From contig CAMVDV010000002.1 in assembly GCA_947166305.1 (NCBI GenBank), positions 1-64,000 of the forward strand: a DNA stretch of 64,000 bases. The letters run 5' to 3'. Made by a program: the position numbers and the translations under genes. Each line of letters begins with the position of its first letter. Within the stretch, counting starts at the first letter, position 1. This stretch comes from an uncultured Prevotellaceae bacterium (lineage in GTDB: Bacteria; Bacteroidota; Bacteroidia; Bacteroidales; Bacteroidaceae). A model generated the notes under the pieces. That model did not search any database, was not told where the DNA came from, and was given only the letters and a program-made list of their open reading frames with translations. Shown in pieces: positions 1 through 8,151 of this stretch.

Positions 1-8
1 TTTCTTAT

Positions 9-803
9 TCACTTACGCACAGGGCGGATGCACTGACCGTATGAGCGGTTGTCGTTGCTCCAATTCCAGTAGTTCGAGCCGAAGCCCTGGCTGTACCCGT
101 CGATGGAGTAGTACGTGCTGAGCGACCGCGACCAGCAATAGCCATTCGAGCCCGCATTGTTGAGACTTGTGTCGTAGCGGTGGCCCGCAACAGGCATGAA
201 GATGGTGTTGCCATTAGGACCGGTCACCAAGATACCGTTCACGCCGTTTAGCTGTGTCCACGTGTAGGTGCAATTCGCTTTCAGCTCGTCTTGCTGTGCT
301 CTTGACGGCATCTGCCAGCCGCTGCCCCAGTTCACCGTGGCGGCATCATCCTCGGGAAGCAACTCCGTCAGGCCGTCGCCGATGAAGTTTCTATTACTGT
401 CGTACCAGCAGACACCCCTCTGGTTGTCGGCAAAGGTGTACTTGTTTATCTGCTTCCAGTCCGACTGCCCTGCATTCATCCACTTGTAGGTGGCCCAGTT
501 GTACTCGTCCTTCGGCTCTGTCTCGCCCCAGGCAAAGTAGTCACCGTACTCCTCGGGACTGTTGGCACCGACGTTGCACGTCGCCCAAAGCGTCCCGCTC
601 GGCAAACCGAGGTCAACCCACTCGTGACCATCCGTCGTGCCATGCGATACACCACCTTCTTCAAATGCCACATCAACAACTTGAGTGACATCAAATTCTG
701 TCACGGTATTGTCTGTCATGCGCACAACCATCTTCTGTGCCATCGCTGTCTGCACGCCTGCCACCATGAGGAACAGGACTGCAAGGGTACTTTTTGCTTT
801 CAT
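9..803 (-). CDS. Secreted FISUMP-domain protein 1
   Basis: A 264-residue exported protein of unknown function. Residues 1-23 form a signal peptide ending at AMAQ. Residues 24-51 are a short module (hydrophobic strand, D/N turn, then VVDVAF) that recurs in three other secreted proteins of this window. From about residue 59 a FISUMP-like domain (Fibrobacter succinogenes major paralogous domain) begins with GHEWVDLGLPSGTLWATC and continues through YFAWGETEP and WQMPSRAQ to IRPVRK at the C-terminus. The start at 803 was preferred over an in-frame codon 45 bases upstream because only the later one opens directly into the signal peptide. It lacks the C-terminal sorting motif of its relative at 48 kb. 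The family is abundant on Bacteroidota and Fibrobacter surfaces, but its biochemical role is not known to me. Confidence 0.85.
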   Translation of the reverse strand: MKAKSTLAVLFLMVAGVQTAMAQKMVVRMTDNTVTEFDVTQVVDVAFEEGGVSHGTTDGHEWVDLGLPSGTLWATCNVGANSPEEYGDYFAWGETEPKDEYNWATYKWMNAGQSDWKQINKYTFADNQRGVCWYDSNRNFIGDGLTELLPEDDAATVNWGSGWQMPSRAQQDELKANCTYTWTQLNGVNGILVTGPNGNTIFMPVAGHRYDTSLNNAGSNGYCWSRSLSTYYSIDGYSQGFGSNYWNWSNDNRSYGQCIRPVRK

Positions 804-1231
804 TTTGTTTTTGATTTTTTGATGGGTTAATGTTTTTTTCTTTATCACGTTATATCGCTATTTCCTCATTCTCTCATTTTTTCATTCCGGCATTCCTTCA
901 TAAACGCCGCGTGCCCGCACGGGAGGAATGCTTCCTCTCGCGCAGGCACGCGCGTATATTATCAATAAGGTATTATCGTGTATGCGTGAACTTCTCCCGG
1001 ACTTGAGCAAGTTTCCGCCCAAGTCTCATGACTATTTAACGCATCACACCGTTTCATTGCATTTGGCATTTATGCCTGCAAAGATAGATTTATTTCCCCT
1101 TACTGCCAAATAATATGGCGATTTTATTGCTTTGTCTTCTCCAAAAGTCTGTTTTGGCTGTTAACCTTTCGCCTTATACGCGTATAATGTAGGAGGCTCT
1201 ATCGGTATGTGCAAGTGAAGGCCTCTTGTGC
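804..1231. other. Intergenic region with a long, structured leader of FISUMP gene 1
   Basis: No gene is visible here. The region holds a promoter for the leftward FISUMP gene (about 1078-1110) and therefore an untranslated leader of about 270 bases. Within the leader 908-915 pairs with 945-952 (8 bp), and an inner stem pairs 921-928 with 932-939 around a 3-base loop. Short hairpins also occur near 1002-1015 and 1066-1077. The structure could be regulatory, but it matches no riboswitch class I recognise. Confidence 0.5.
1078..1110 (-). promoter_or_regulatory. Promoter of FISUMP gene 1
   Basis: On the minus strand TTTG (1107-1110) is followed after exactly 20 bases by TATCTTTG (1079-1086), matching the Bacteroidota -33/-7 consensus. 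Initiation here would give a leader of about 270 bases. Confidence 0.65.
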
Positions 1232-2143
1232 TTACACTTGCAGGACAAGGCCTTCGCGGGCAAGGATGGTGTTCGGGAAGACCGCCTGCGCTTCGTCGAG
1301 CAGCGCCTGCTCATCCTTGATGGAGGCACTGAAATGCCCTATGCATAGCCTGCCGACCTCGGCATCGCGGGCAAGCGTGGCAGCCTGGAGCGCCGTGGTA
1401 TGCAAGGTCTGTCCTGCTCGCAGCAGCCGCTCATGGAGATAGGTGGCTTCGTGATAGAGCAACGTCACGCCCCGAACCACATCTTTCAGTTCAGGCAAAT
1501 AGACCGTGTCGGAGCAGTAAGCAAAGGAGCGCGGCGGCGTGGCAGGCGTGGTGAGGCGCTCATGAGGAATCACGGTGCCGTCCTCAGTGGTCCACGATGC
1601 GCCGGCCTTGATGTTGTTTATCTGGCTGACAGGAATCCCGAAGGCATCAATCATCTCGCGGCGAATGTGCGGCAGGCCGGGTTTCTCGCGGAAAAGGAAA
1701 CCGCAGGTGGGAAGCCTGTGGCGGAGCGGAATGCTGTGAACCGTGATGCTCCGGTCTTCAAAGATGAGCGCAGACGAACTGGTGTCGAAAGGATGAAAGC
1801 AGACATCATACTGGATGTCGCCGTAATAAGTGTGCAGAAGGAAGTCGATGAGTTCGCCCACCTGCTGCGGTCCGTGGATGTGAAGCTCGGAAGTACGGCC
1901 CAGGAGGTCCATCGTGCCAATCAGTCCGGGCAGCCCGAAAACGTGGTCACCGTGGTTATGGCTGATAAAGATGTGCCCGATGCTCATCATCGAGAGTCCC
2001 ATCCTTTGCATCTGCGACTGCGCTCCTTCGCCACAGTCAATCATGAAGAACTTTCCCCTCACGTTCAGGATTTGCGAGGAAGGGTTGTGGCGAGTGGTAG
2101 GCTTGGCAGAACCGCAGCCCAATATGTTTAGCTCAAAATTCAT
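1232..2143 (-). CDS. rnz: Ribonuclease Z (tRNA 3'-processing endonuclease)
   Basis: A 303-residue metallo-beta-lactamase-fold endonuclease that removes 3' trailers from tRNA precursors. The zinc motif HNHGDH lies at H62, H64, D66, H67, after the usual N-terminal LGCGSAKPT strand. Later motifs include YCSDTVY (an SDT metal-ligand region) and GHFSASIKD near the C-terminus, as in bacterial RNase Z/ElaC. Length is typical. It lies just downstream of the S1 gene on the same strand but beyond a strong terminator, so it is probably transcribed separately or by readthrough. Confidence 0.93.
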   Translation of the reverse strand: MNFELNILGCGSAKPTTRHNPSSQILNVRGKFFMIDCGEGAQSQMQRMGLSMMSIGHIFISHNHGDHVFGLPGLIGTMDLLGRTSELHIHGPQQVGELIDFLLHTYYGDIQYDVCFHPFDTSSSALIFEDRSITVHSIPLRHRLPTCGFLFREKPGLPHIRREMIDAFGIPVSQINNIKAGASWTTEDGTVIPHERLTTPATPPRSFAYCSDTVYLPELKDVVRGVTLLYHEATYLHERLLRAGQTLHTTALQAATLARDAEVGRLCIGHFSASIKDEQALLDEAQAVFPNTILAREGLVLQV

Positions 2144-2217
2144 GGTTCATCCTTCAAAAACATGATTTCCAACAGTCTGAGCGTTGAAGTTCAAGGAATG
2201 AATAAAGAAGATTTCAG

Positions 2218-2253
2218 AAAAAAGGAAGCCCCGCCCATGTGAGGGCAGGGCTT
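2218..2253 (-). terminator. Rho-independent terminator after rpsA
   Basis: Arms 2224-2235 and 2242-2253 form a 12-bp stem with one G-U pair and a 6-base loop, followed on the minus strand by six T residues. It sits about 40 bases after the S1 stop codon. Confidence 0.85.
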
Positions 2254-2290
2254 CATGTGTTGTTCCCCAAAGGGAATTGGCTTCAACGGA

Positions 2291-4087
2291 TTACTCCTCG
2301 CCGGCCTTCATCTTAGCCTTCAGCTCAGCCAGAGCGTCGATGTCGCCAAGCGTGGTGCTGGCTGCCTGGTTCTGGATAGCGGGAGCCTCCTCCTTCGGAG
2401 TGGACTTGCGAGTGGACTTCTTTGCCTCACGAGCCTCGCGGGCCTCGGCGCGCTGCACGTCTTCGAAGATACGGCTGTGCGAGAGGATAATGCGCTTGCT
2501 GTCCTTGTTGAATTCAATCACCTTGAACGGCAACTTCTCGCCCTTCTGAGCCTGAGTGCCATCCTCCTTAACGAGGTGCTTGGGAGTTGCAAAGCCTTCC
2601 ACGCCATACTCAAGCTGAATGACTGCACCCTTGTCGAGCATTTCGACGATGGTGCCTTCGTGAACGCTGTCCTGTGTGAAGACAGTTTCGAAGACATCCC
2701 AAGGATTCTCCTCAAGCTGTTTGTGGCCGAGAGAAAGACGACGGTTGGCCTTGTCAATCTCGAGCACGCAAACCTCAATCTGAGCACCAATCTGGGTGAA
2801 CTCGCTGGGATGCTTAATCTTCTTCGTCCAGCTCAGGTCGCTGATGTGGATAAGACCGTCCACGCCTTCCTCAATCTCAACGAAGATACCGAAGTTTGTG
2901 AAGTTGCGAACCTTGGCAGTATGCTTGCTGCCCACGGGATACTTCTCTTCGATGTTCTCCCAGGGATCGTCCTTAAGCTGCTTGATGCCCAAAGACATCT
3001 TGCGCTCCTCGCGGTCGAGGGTGAGAATAACGGCCTCCACCTCGTCGCCCACCTTCATGAAGTCCTGGGCACTGCGGAGGTGCTGGCTCCAAGACATCTC
3101 GCTGACATGGATAAGACCTTCCACGCCGGGAGCAATCTCGATGAATGCACCGTAGTCGGCCATCACGACAACCTTGCCCTTCACATGGTCGCCCACCTTG
3201 AGGTTGGGGTCGAGGGCATCCCAGGGATGCGGGGTGAGTTGCTTCAGACCAAGGGCAATGCGCTTCTTCTCATCGTCGAAGTCAAGAATAACAACGTTGA
3301 TCTTCTGATCGAGCTGCACGATTTCCTCAGGATTGCTGACGCGGCCCCAGCTGAGGTCGGTGATGTGGATGAGACCGTCCACGCCGCCAAGGTCGATGAA
3401 CACGCCGTAGTTGGTGATGTTCTTGACGGTGCCTTCGAGCACCTGACCCTTTTCGAGCTTGCTGATGATTTCCTTCTTCTGTGCTTCGAGCTCTGCTTCG
3501 ATGAGAGCCTTGTGGCTGACCACCACGTTACGGTAGTCCTGATTGATCTTGACAACCTTGAATTCCATCGTCTTGCCCACGAAGATATCGTAGTCACGAA
3601 TAGGCTTAACGTCAATCTGGCTGCCGGGCAGGAATGCCTCGATGCCGAAGACGTCTACAATCATGCCGCCCTTTGTGCGACACTTCACATAGCCCTTGAT
3701 GATTTCCTTGTTGTTGAGAGCCTCATTGACGCGGTCCCAAGAACGACTTGCGCGAGCCTTCTTGTGGGAAAGGATGAGCTGACCCTTCTTGTCTTCCTGA
3801 TTCTCGATGTAAACTTCCACAGTGTCGCCCACCTTCAGGTCGGGATTGTAGCGGAACTCGCTCATAGGTATGATACCATCGCTCTTGAAACCGATGTTCA
3901 CCACCACCTCGCGTTTGTTCATAGAGATGACGGTTCCGTCGACTACGTCGTGGTCACTTACCTTGTTAAGAGAGCCTTCATAGGCCTCTGTCTGAGCCTC
4001 GCGGCTCACGCCTGTGTTGCTGTCGCCCTGTTCGTATGCTTCCCAATCGAAGTCGGCCAGAGGTGCAACGTTTTTCAAATCTGCCAT
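2291..4087 (-). CDS. rpsA: 30S ribosomal protein S1
   Basis: A 598-residue protein that binds mRNA and helps load it onto the 30S subunit. It shows the expected string of S1/OB-fold repeats: copies of the pattern G..V.G.V.....G.FV.....G.iH.S, for example VLEGTVKNITNYGVFIDLGG, VKGKVVVMADYGAFIEI and HTAKVRNFTNFGIFVEI. A lysine/glutamate-rich tail (AREAREAKKSTRKS) follows the last repeat. Length matches Bacteroides/Prevotella S1. It is monocistronic, with its own promoter and a strong terminator. Confidence 0.96.
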   Translation of the reverse strand: MADLKNVAPLADFDWEAYEQGDSNTGVSREAQTEAYEGSLNKVSDHDVVDGTVISMNKREVVVNIGFKSDGIIPMSEFRYNPDLKVGDTVEVYIENQEDKKGQLILSHKKARASRSWDRVNEALNNKEIIKGYVKCRTKGGMIVDVFGIEAFLPGSQIDVKPIRDYDIFVGKTMEFKVVKINQDYRNVVVSHKALIEAELEAQKKEIISKLEKGQVLEGTVKNITNYGVFIDLGGVDGLIHITDLSWGRVSNPEEIVQLDQKINVVILDFDDEKKRIALGLKQLTPHPWDALDPNLKVGDHVKGKVVVMADYGAFIEIAPGVEGLIHVSEMSWSQHLRSAQDFMKVGDEVEAVILTLDREERKMSLGIKQLKDDPWENIEEKYPVGSKHTAKVRNFTNFGIFVEIEEGVDGLIHISDLSWTKKIKHPSEFTQIGAQIEVCVLEIDKANRRLSLGHKQLEENPWDVFETVFTQDSVHEGTIVEMLDKGAVIQLEYGVEGFATPKHLVKEDGTQAQKGEKLPFKVIEFNKDSKRIILSHSRIFEDVQRAEAREAREAKKSTRKSTPKEEAPAIQNQAASTTLGDIDALAELKAKMKAGEE

Positions 4088-4154
4088 ACAGATTAATTAA
4101 TGAGTTAATAAAGTTAATAATCACTTGCTTCTGTTTTGAGACACAAAAGCGCGA

Positions 4155-4162
4155 CAAAGATA
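4155..4162 (-). promoter_or_regulatory. Putative -7 box of rpsA
   Basis: TATCTTTG on the minus strand, about 70 bases before the S1 start codon. No TTTG is present at the ideal -33 spacing. Confidence 0.45.
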
Positions 4163-4306
4163 CGACTTTTTTCCGAGTCGGCTGTTATATAATTTATGTA
4201 TGACAATTCTTTTAATAATATTTAACAAACGGAGCAAGTGCTGTTCAAGCGCCTTCGACGGGATTATGTCTCGCTCCTCGCAAGGCAGCACCGAACTCCG
4301 CAGGGA

Positions 4307-4372
4307 GAGATGGCAATCGCAGCAGGAAGAGATGGCAATCGCAGCACGGGGAGATTGCAATCGCAGCAGCAA
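4307..4372. repeat. 22-bp tandem array A (3 units)
   Basis: Three consecutive 22-bp units starting at 4307, 4329 and 4351, each with the core GGCAATCGCAGCA or a one-base variant. Read on the minus strand the core (TGCTGCGATTGCC) equals that of the array at 21993, so the two are members of one family. Confidence 0.8.
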
Positions 4373-4560
4373 GCGTTTGCACGTCCCTCATGGAGCATCT
4401 GATTTTTCCGACGTTCATAAGCCGGTCATCACCTGTCGTGAAGCCGATTACGACGGGTCGTCGTTGAAATTTAGACGTGTCGGAAATAAAAAAGTGGCAT
4501 TCCCTTTTGCAATTCGCCTGCTTATTTGTAATTTTGCACTCAAATAGTTATTCTGCAACG

Positions 4561-5448
4561 ATGAGTATATCTGTCCTCATTCCAACGTTCAACTATGACT
4601 GCCGCCGCCTTGTGGAGCAGTTGCTGAAGCAAATTCCGGCAGACGGTGAGATTATCGTCGGCGATGACTGTACGACGAATCCTAATGTCCGCGAAGCTCT
4701 CGAAGTGATGAAGGGCTGGCCTGGCTGCCGCATCTTCAGGCCGACACACAACCTTGGACGTGCAGCCATCCGCAATGCTCTTGCCCGAGAGGCTGAGGGC
4801 GAATGGTTGCTCTTCATTGATGCCGATGCAGAGGTGCGCAGCAGTTCCTTCATCTCCGACTACCTTGCAGCAGCCAGGGAGGCCGATGTCGTCTGCGGAG
4901 GCACGGGAAACATGCGCAGATGCCCTCGGCCTGCGGCACGTCTCCGCTACGACTACGAGGTGGCTGCCGAGAAACGGCTGACGCTGGAACATCGTCGCCG
5001 ACACCCTTATGTGGGCTTCACCACTTTCAACTTCTTCATTCGCCGCACCACTTTCCTCAACATCCTCTTCGACGAGCATTGTCACGAGTACGGCCACGAA
5101 GACACTCTCTTCGGACTCGAACTGAAAATGAGGGGGATAAAGGTGTTGCACATCGACAATAAGCTGACGCATCTTGGGCTGGAGGATGCCGACATCTACC
5201 TTTCGAAGACAGAGACTGCGCTCCGTTCGCTTGCAGGGATGAGCATGGAGCAGAAGCAGAATGTGCGCATATCACAGATGTACCTAAGGCTCAGGGAATG
5301 GCATCTTGGGGGATTGGTGCTTGGCGTTTTCCGTCTGACGCGCAGGCTTCTTCGCAAGAATCTGCTCGGCAAGCATCCCAACCAATTGCTGTTCTCTTTC
5401 TACAAACTTGGCTTCTACGCCACCTCTCACAAGGACTTTAGTTCTTAG
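4561..5448 (+). CDS. Glycosyltransferase family 2
   Basis: A 295-residue GT-A-fold transferase, probably acting at the cytoplasmic face in polysaccharide or O-antigen synthesis. It opens with the family 2 signature SVLIPTFNY and carries IIVGDD near residue 35 and the metal/nucleotide motif DAD at 87-89. The start at 4561 was chosen because the signature begins directly there; an earlier in-frame ATG would add 28 unrelated residues. It converges on tamL: the two stop codons overlap (tag at 5446-5448 and tta at 5445-5447). Donor and acceptor cannot be inferred; no other cell-wall sugar genes flank it. Confidence 0.88.
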   Translation: MSISVLIPTFNYDCRRLVEQLLKQIPADGEIIVGDDCTTNPNVREALEVMKGWPGCRIFRPTHNLGRAAIRNALAREAEGEWLLFIDADAEVRSSSFISDYLAAAREADVVCGGTGNMRRCPRPAARLRYDYEVAAEKRLTLEHRRRHPYVGFTTFNFFIRRTTFLNILFDEHCHEYGHEDTLFGLELKMRGIKVLHIDNKLTHLGLEDADIYLSKTETALRSLAGMSMEQKQNVRISQMYLRLREWHLGGLVLGVFRLTRRLLRKNLLGKHPNQLLFSFYKLGFYATSHKDFSS

Positions 5449-7706
5449 AAAGGCATTCCCACGGCAAAGTGGAACGTGAAGTCGCGCTTCCACTTGGGAT
5501 GTATGATGGGGAAGTGCGTCTTGCTGTCGGTATAGGCAGGATGGATGGCCTTCATGCCGCCGTCGAAGCGCAGGATGAAGTAGCCGAGATTGAGGCGGAG
5601 GCCAAGGCCGTAGGAGACGGCTATCTGCTTCCAGAACTCTTCGAAGCGAAACTGTCCGCCGGGTTGTTCCTTGTAATCTCTTATGGTCCAAATGTTGCCT
5701 GCATCGATGAATGCTGCCCCGTCGATTTTCCAGAAGAGGTGTGTCCTGTACTCAGCATTGAGGTCGAGCTTGATGTCGCCCGTTTGGTTGATGAAGTCGA
5801 TGCGTCCGTCGGTGCCTTGGAAGCTTCCCGGTCCCAGTTCACGCACGCTCCAGCCCCTCACACTGTTGGCTCCGCCGCTGAAGTAGCGCTTCTCGTAAGG
5901 CAGGATGTAGGAGTTGCCGTAGGGCGCAGCAATGCCAAAGGCTGCATGGAGGGCCAGCGAGTTGTTTTTGTTAAAAAGGAAACTCTTGCAGAAACTGAAG
6001 TCGAATTTGGCATACTGGGCATAAGCGATGTTGAAGAGTGTGTATTTCCCCTCGGCGTTCTTTTGCGAGTTTGCTGCGCTGGTGATGCCGTAGAGGAGGT
6101 TGCCAGCCGTCTCTATGCCGAGGCGGATGACGTAGGCATTCGTCCCATAGTTTGATGCCGACGAGCCGAGCGGCCGCGACGTATAGGAGAAATGGTAGCT
6201 CCAGTTCATGATGAAGAGGTTCTCGTAGTTGTACTTGAGGATGGCATTGCGGTTCTGAGGGTCGCTCAGGTACTTCTCGCGGAAGGTGTCGCTTATCCAA
6301 GGCATGAAGACATAGTCGAGGTCGAGCAGGTCGAAGCGGTGCTGCAGCTGCCTGTTCCTTCGTGCCCAGCGGTATCGCAGCCTGCCTGTCAGCACGCGTC
6401 GGTGGAACTCGGGGCGGTCCTGCGAGTCGAAGGCGATGTTCACTTCGGTCGTGGCCTGTGCATTACGTCGGAAGGCAGGCCGAAGGAATGGGAACTTAAA
6501 GTCGGGGAAGGTGAGGCCTGCCTCAATGCTGTACTCGATGAAATTCTGGTCGGCGTAGCCGCTCAGCCCTTTGATGGCCTCGAACGCTCCACGAAGTTTG
6601 ACGCCAAGAAGCTCTGACCCACGGAAGAGATTCCGGTTCTGATAGGTCAGACTGGCTGCCGCTCCGAAGTCGCCGGCAGAGTTTGTGCCTTCCAACTCTG
6701 CGCTGAAGGAGTTGCGCTTGCCTGGGGTGAGCGAGATGCTGACGTCGAGTGTGTCGCTGGAGGCTTCTCTCTCCACCACGCGCACGTTTGCTGCCATCAC
6801 AGCACTCATGCGCGACAGCCTGGCATACGTCTCGTGCATCGCCTTCTCGCGGAAGAGGCTGCCGGGAACAATGGCCGTGGCTCCGTCGAGAACCTTGGGC
6901 CGAAGGAACGGGGACGAGGAAGGGAAGTCGTAGCTGACCTTCCCGATGTGATATTGTCTGTGGAGCGTGTCGGTGGAATCGGAATCCTCTTCTGCCCGCC
7001 TGACCATCATTTCCACGTCGGCCAGGTTCTGCCCGACGGTCGTATCCACACGGAAATGCACGAAATCCTTATTGAACTTGTAGTAACCATTCTCTATGAG
7101 AAGCCCGTAGAGCCTGCTGCGCTCGGCGTCGAGGGCCTTGATGCTGTAGGGAAGTGCCGCTGTGCCGGTGGCAGAGGTGAAGGAGGGTTGGTAGCCGAGG
7201 CTATCGAGCCGAAGGCGAAGAGAGTCGTCGAGCACACGGAACGAGAAGTGGCGTATGTGCCAGCGCGGCCCGGGCACGATGCGGTAGGTCACCCCGATGT
7301 GGTTCTTCTTCACCTTTTCTTCCAGGAGCACGTCGGCACCGAGGTAGCCCATTGCCTTCACGCTGAGCTGCATATTGCGGCAGGCCTGCAGGGTACGCTC
7401 GCGGTCGTAAACGACGGGAGCCTCGCCCAGATGCCGGAGGAAACGGTTGAATCGCTTGGTACTGTCACGTCCGGAGAGGCTGTAGATGCCCAGTGGGACG
7501 TTGAAGAGAGAGAACCACTTGCTGTTGGGGCGCTGGGGCATGTAGGCAGCAAGCTCTTCGGCGGACACATGACTCTCGCCGGAGGCGGGGGCGACGTGTG
7601 CGCTGGTGAGCAGATAGCTGCCTTCGGGCACGAAGCGCGAAGTGTGGCAGGCGGCGAACAGGACCGTCGCCAGCACCGGCACGATGAGGCGCAAGAGGGG
7701 TTTCAT
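5445..7706 (-). CDS. tamL: BamA/TamA-family outer-membrane lipoprotein (TamL)
   Basis: A 753-residue Omp85-superfamily protein. The N-terminus is a lipoprotein signal peptide with lipobox LFAAC (Cys19). Soluble POTRA-like regions follow (about residues 100-300). The last ~400 residues are a beta-barrel of the surface-antigen D15 type, with the diagnostic L6-loop motif SVRGW in GGANSVRGWSVRELGPG, and a terminal phenylalanine. Lipidated Omp85 proteins of this kind in Bacteroidota are TamL, partner of TamB in outer-membrane protein or lipid transport. No tamB is visible in the window. The -7 box lies only 4 bases from the start codon, suggesting an essentially leaderless mRNA. Confidence 0.85.
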   Translation of the reverse strand: MKPLLRLIVPVLATVLFAACHTSRFVPEGSYLLTSAHVAPASGESHVSAEELAAYMPQRPNSKWFSLFNVPLGIYSLSGRDSTKRFNRFLRHLGEAPVVYDRERTLQACRNMQLSVKAMGYLGADVLLEEKVKKNHIGVTYRIVPGPRWHIRHFSFRVLDDSLRLRLDSLGYQPSFTSATGTAALPYSIKALDAERSRLYGLLIENGYYKFNKDFVHFRVDTTVGQNLADVEMMVRRAEEDSDSTDTLHRQYHIGKVSYDFPSSSPFLRPKVLDGATAIVPGSLFREKAMHETYARLSRMSAVMAANVRVVEREASSDTLDVSISLTPGKRNSFSAELEGTNSAGDFGAAASLTYQNRNLFRGSELLGVKLRGAFEAIKGLSGYADQNFIEYSIEAGLTFPDFKFPFLRPAFRRNAQATTEVNIAFDSQDRPEFHRRVLTGRLRYRWARRNRQLQHRFDLLDLDYVFMPWISDTFREKYLSDPQNRNAILKYNYENLFIMNWSYHFSYTSRPLGSSASNYGTNAYVIRLGIETAGNLLYGITSAANSQKNAEGKYTLFNIAYAQYAKFDFSFCKSFLFNKNNSLALHAAFGIAAPYGNSYILPYEKRYFSGGANSVRGWSVRELGPGSFQGTDGRIDFINQTGDIKLDLNAEYRTHLFWKIDGAAFIDAGNIWTIRDYKEQPGGQFRFEEFWKQIAVSYGLGLRLNLGYFILRFDGGMKAIHPAYTDSKTHFPIIHPKWKRDFTFHFAVGMPF

Positions 7707-7710
7707 GGCG

Positions 7711-7718
7711 CAAAGGTA
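7711..7718 (-). promoter_or_regulatory. -7 box of tamL, abutting the start codon
   Basis: TACCTTTG on the minus strand, followed by CGCC and then the tamL ATG. The expected initiation point falls at or next to the start codon. Confidence 0.6.
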
Positions 7719-7857
7719 CGATAAAAAATTGAAATAATGAAGAAGTTAACTCAATAGGGAAGCTGTTACTTTGATTTTTTACTTTTATCTTTTCACTTTT
7801 AACTTCTTGATTAAAATTTTCGGATGTCCCGTCAAGCTACTGCAGGGTGCCAAGAAT

Positions 7858-7945
7858 AAGGCTTAACCGTTACCGGCCGAACCCTTGGCCCTTACCCGAA
7901 GAACCCTTAACCTTTACCCGAAGAAGGCTTGACCGTTATCAAAAA
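7858..7945. repeat. 22-bp tandem array H1 (4 units, CTTnACC family)
   Basis: Four consecutive 22-bp units start at 7858, 7880, 7902 and 7924. Cores include GCTTAACCGTTACCGG, CCCTTGGCCCTTACCCG, CCCTTAACCTTTACCCG and GCTTGACCGTTATC. The flanks (7821-7845 and 7952-7990) are also homologous to those of the array at 54446. Confidence 0.8.
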
Positions 7946-8022
7946 GTCCCCTTTCGTGCGCACAGACAAAGCCTTTCGTGCACACCCGAAACCTAAACTG
8001 AGTCAAGGCAAAGTTTATATAA

Positions 8023-8116
8023 TAAGACAACGGATTCAACGGATTAGACGGAATTATGCTACATTGATAGTCAGCGAATAAAATAACCCGTAAAAATCCG
8101 TTAAGTCCGTTGTCTT
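8023..8116. repeat. Stem-loop repeat element, copy 1
   Basis: Arms 8023-8044 and 8095-8116 are inverted repeats matching at 20 of 22 positions (core AAGACAACGGA). The interior (GACGGAATTATGCTAC, then AGTCAGC) resembles the interior of the copy at 47893-47997. It lies just past the DPP IV stop codon and could also act as a transcript end. Confidence 0.7.
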
Positions 8117-8151
8117 TAATTCTGGCACAGCGTCTTTTGCACGACCGTTTT

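Larger units (their letters stand above)
4088..4560. other. Divergent intergenic region between rpsA and a glycosyltransferase
   Basis: No gene found. It contains a -7 box for rpsA (TATCTTTG on the minus strand, 4155-4162) and a 22-bp tandem array (4307-4372). No convincing promoter for the rightward glycosyltransferase gene was seen. Confidence 0.5.
7707..8151. other. Intergenic region between tamL and the DPP IV gene
   Basis: No gene found. It contains the tamL -7 box, an AT-rich stretch, a 22-bp tandem array of the CTTnACC type (7858-7945) inside a ~170-bp element also present at 54406-54582, and a stem-loop element (8023-8116) also present at 47893-47997. Confidence 0.55.

Noticed and set aside
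1400..2131. Rightward 243-codon open frame over ribonuclease Z
   Set aside because: It is the complement of rnz, which has clear family motifs; the rightward protein is low-complexity and unrecognisable.
4307..4372. CRISPR array (short tandem repeats in intergenic DNA)
   Set aside because: The 22-bp units are directly adjacent with no spacers, only three or four copies occur, and no cas gene is present in the window. The same applies to the other seven arrays.
8023..8116. tRNA or small structured RNA gene
   Set aside because: The strong inverted repeat lacks a tRNA cloverleaf or CCA end, and the second copy at 47.9 kb indicates a dispersed element.
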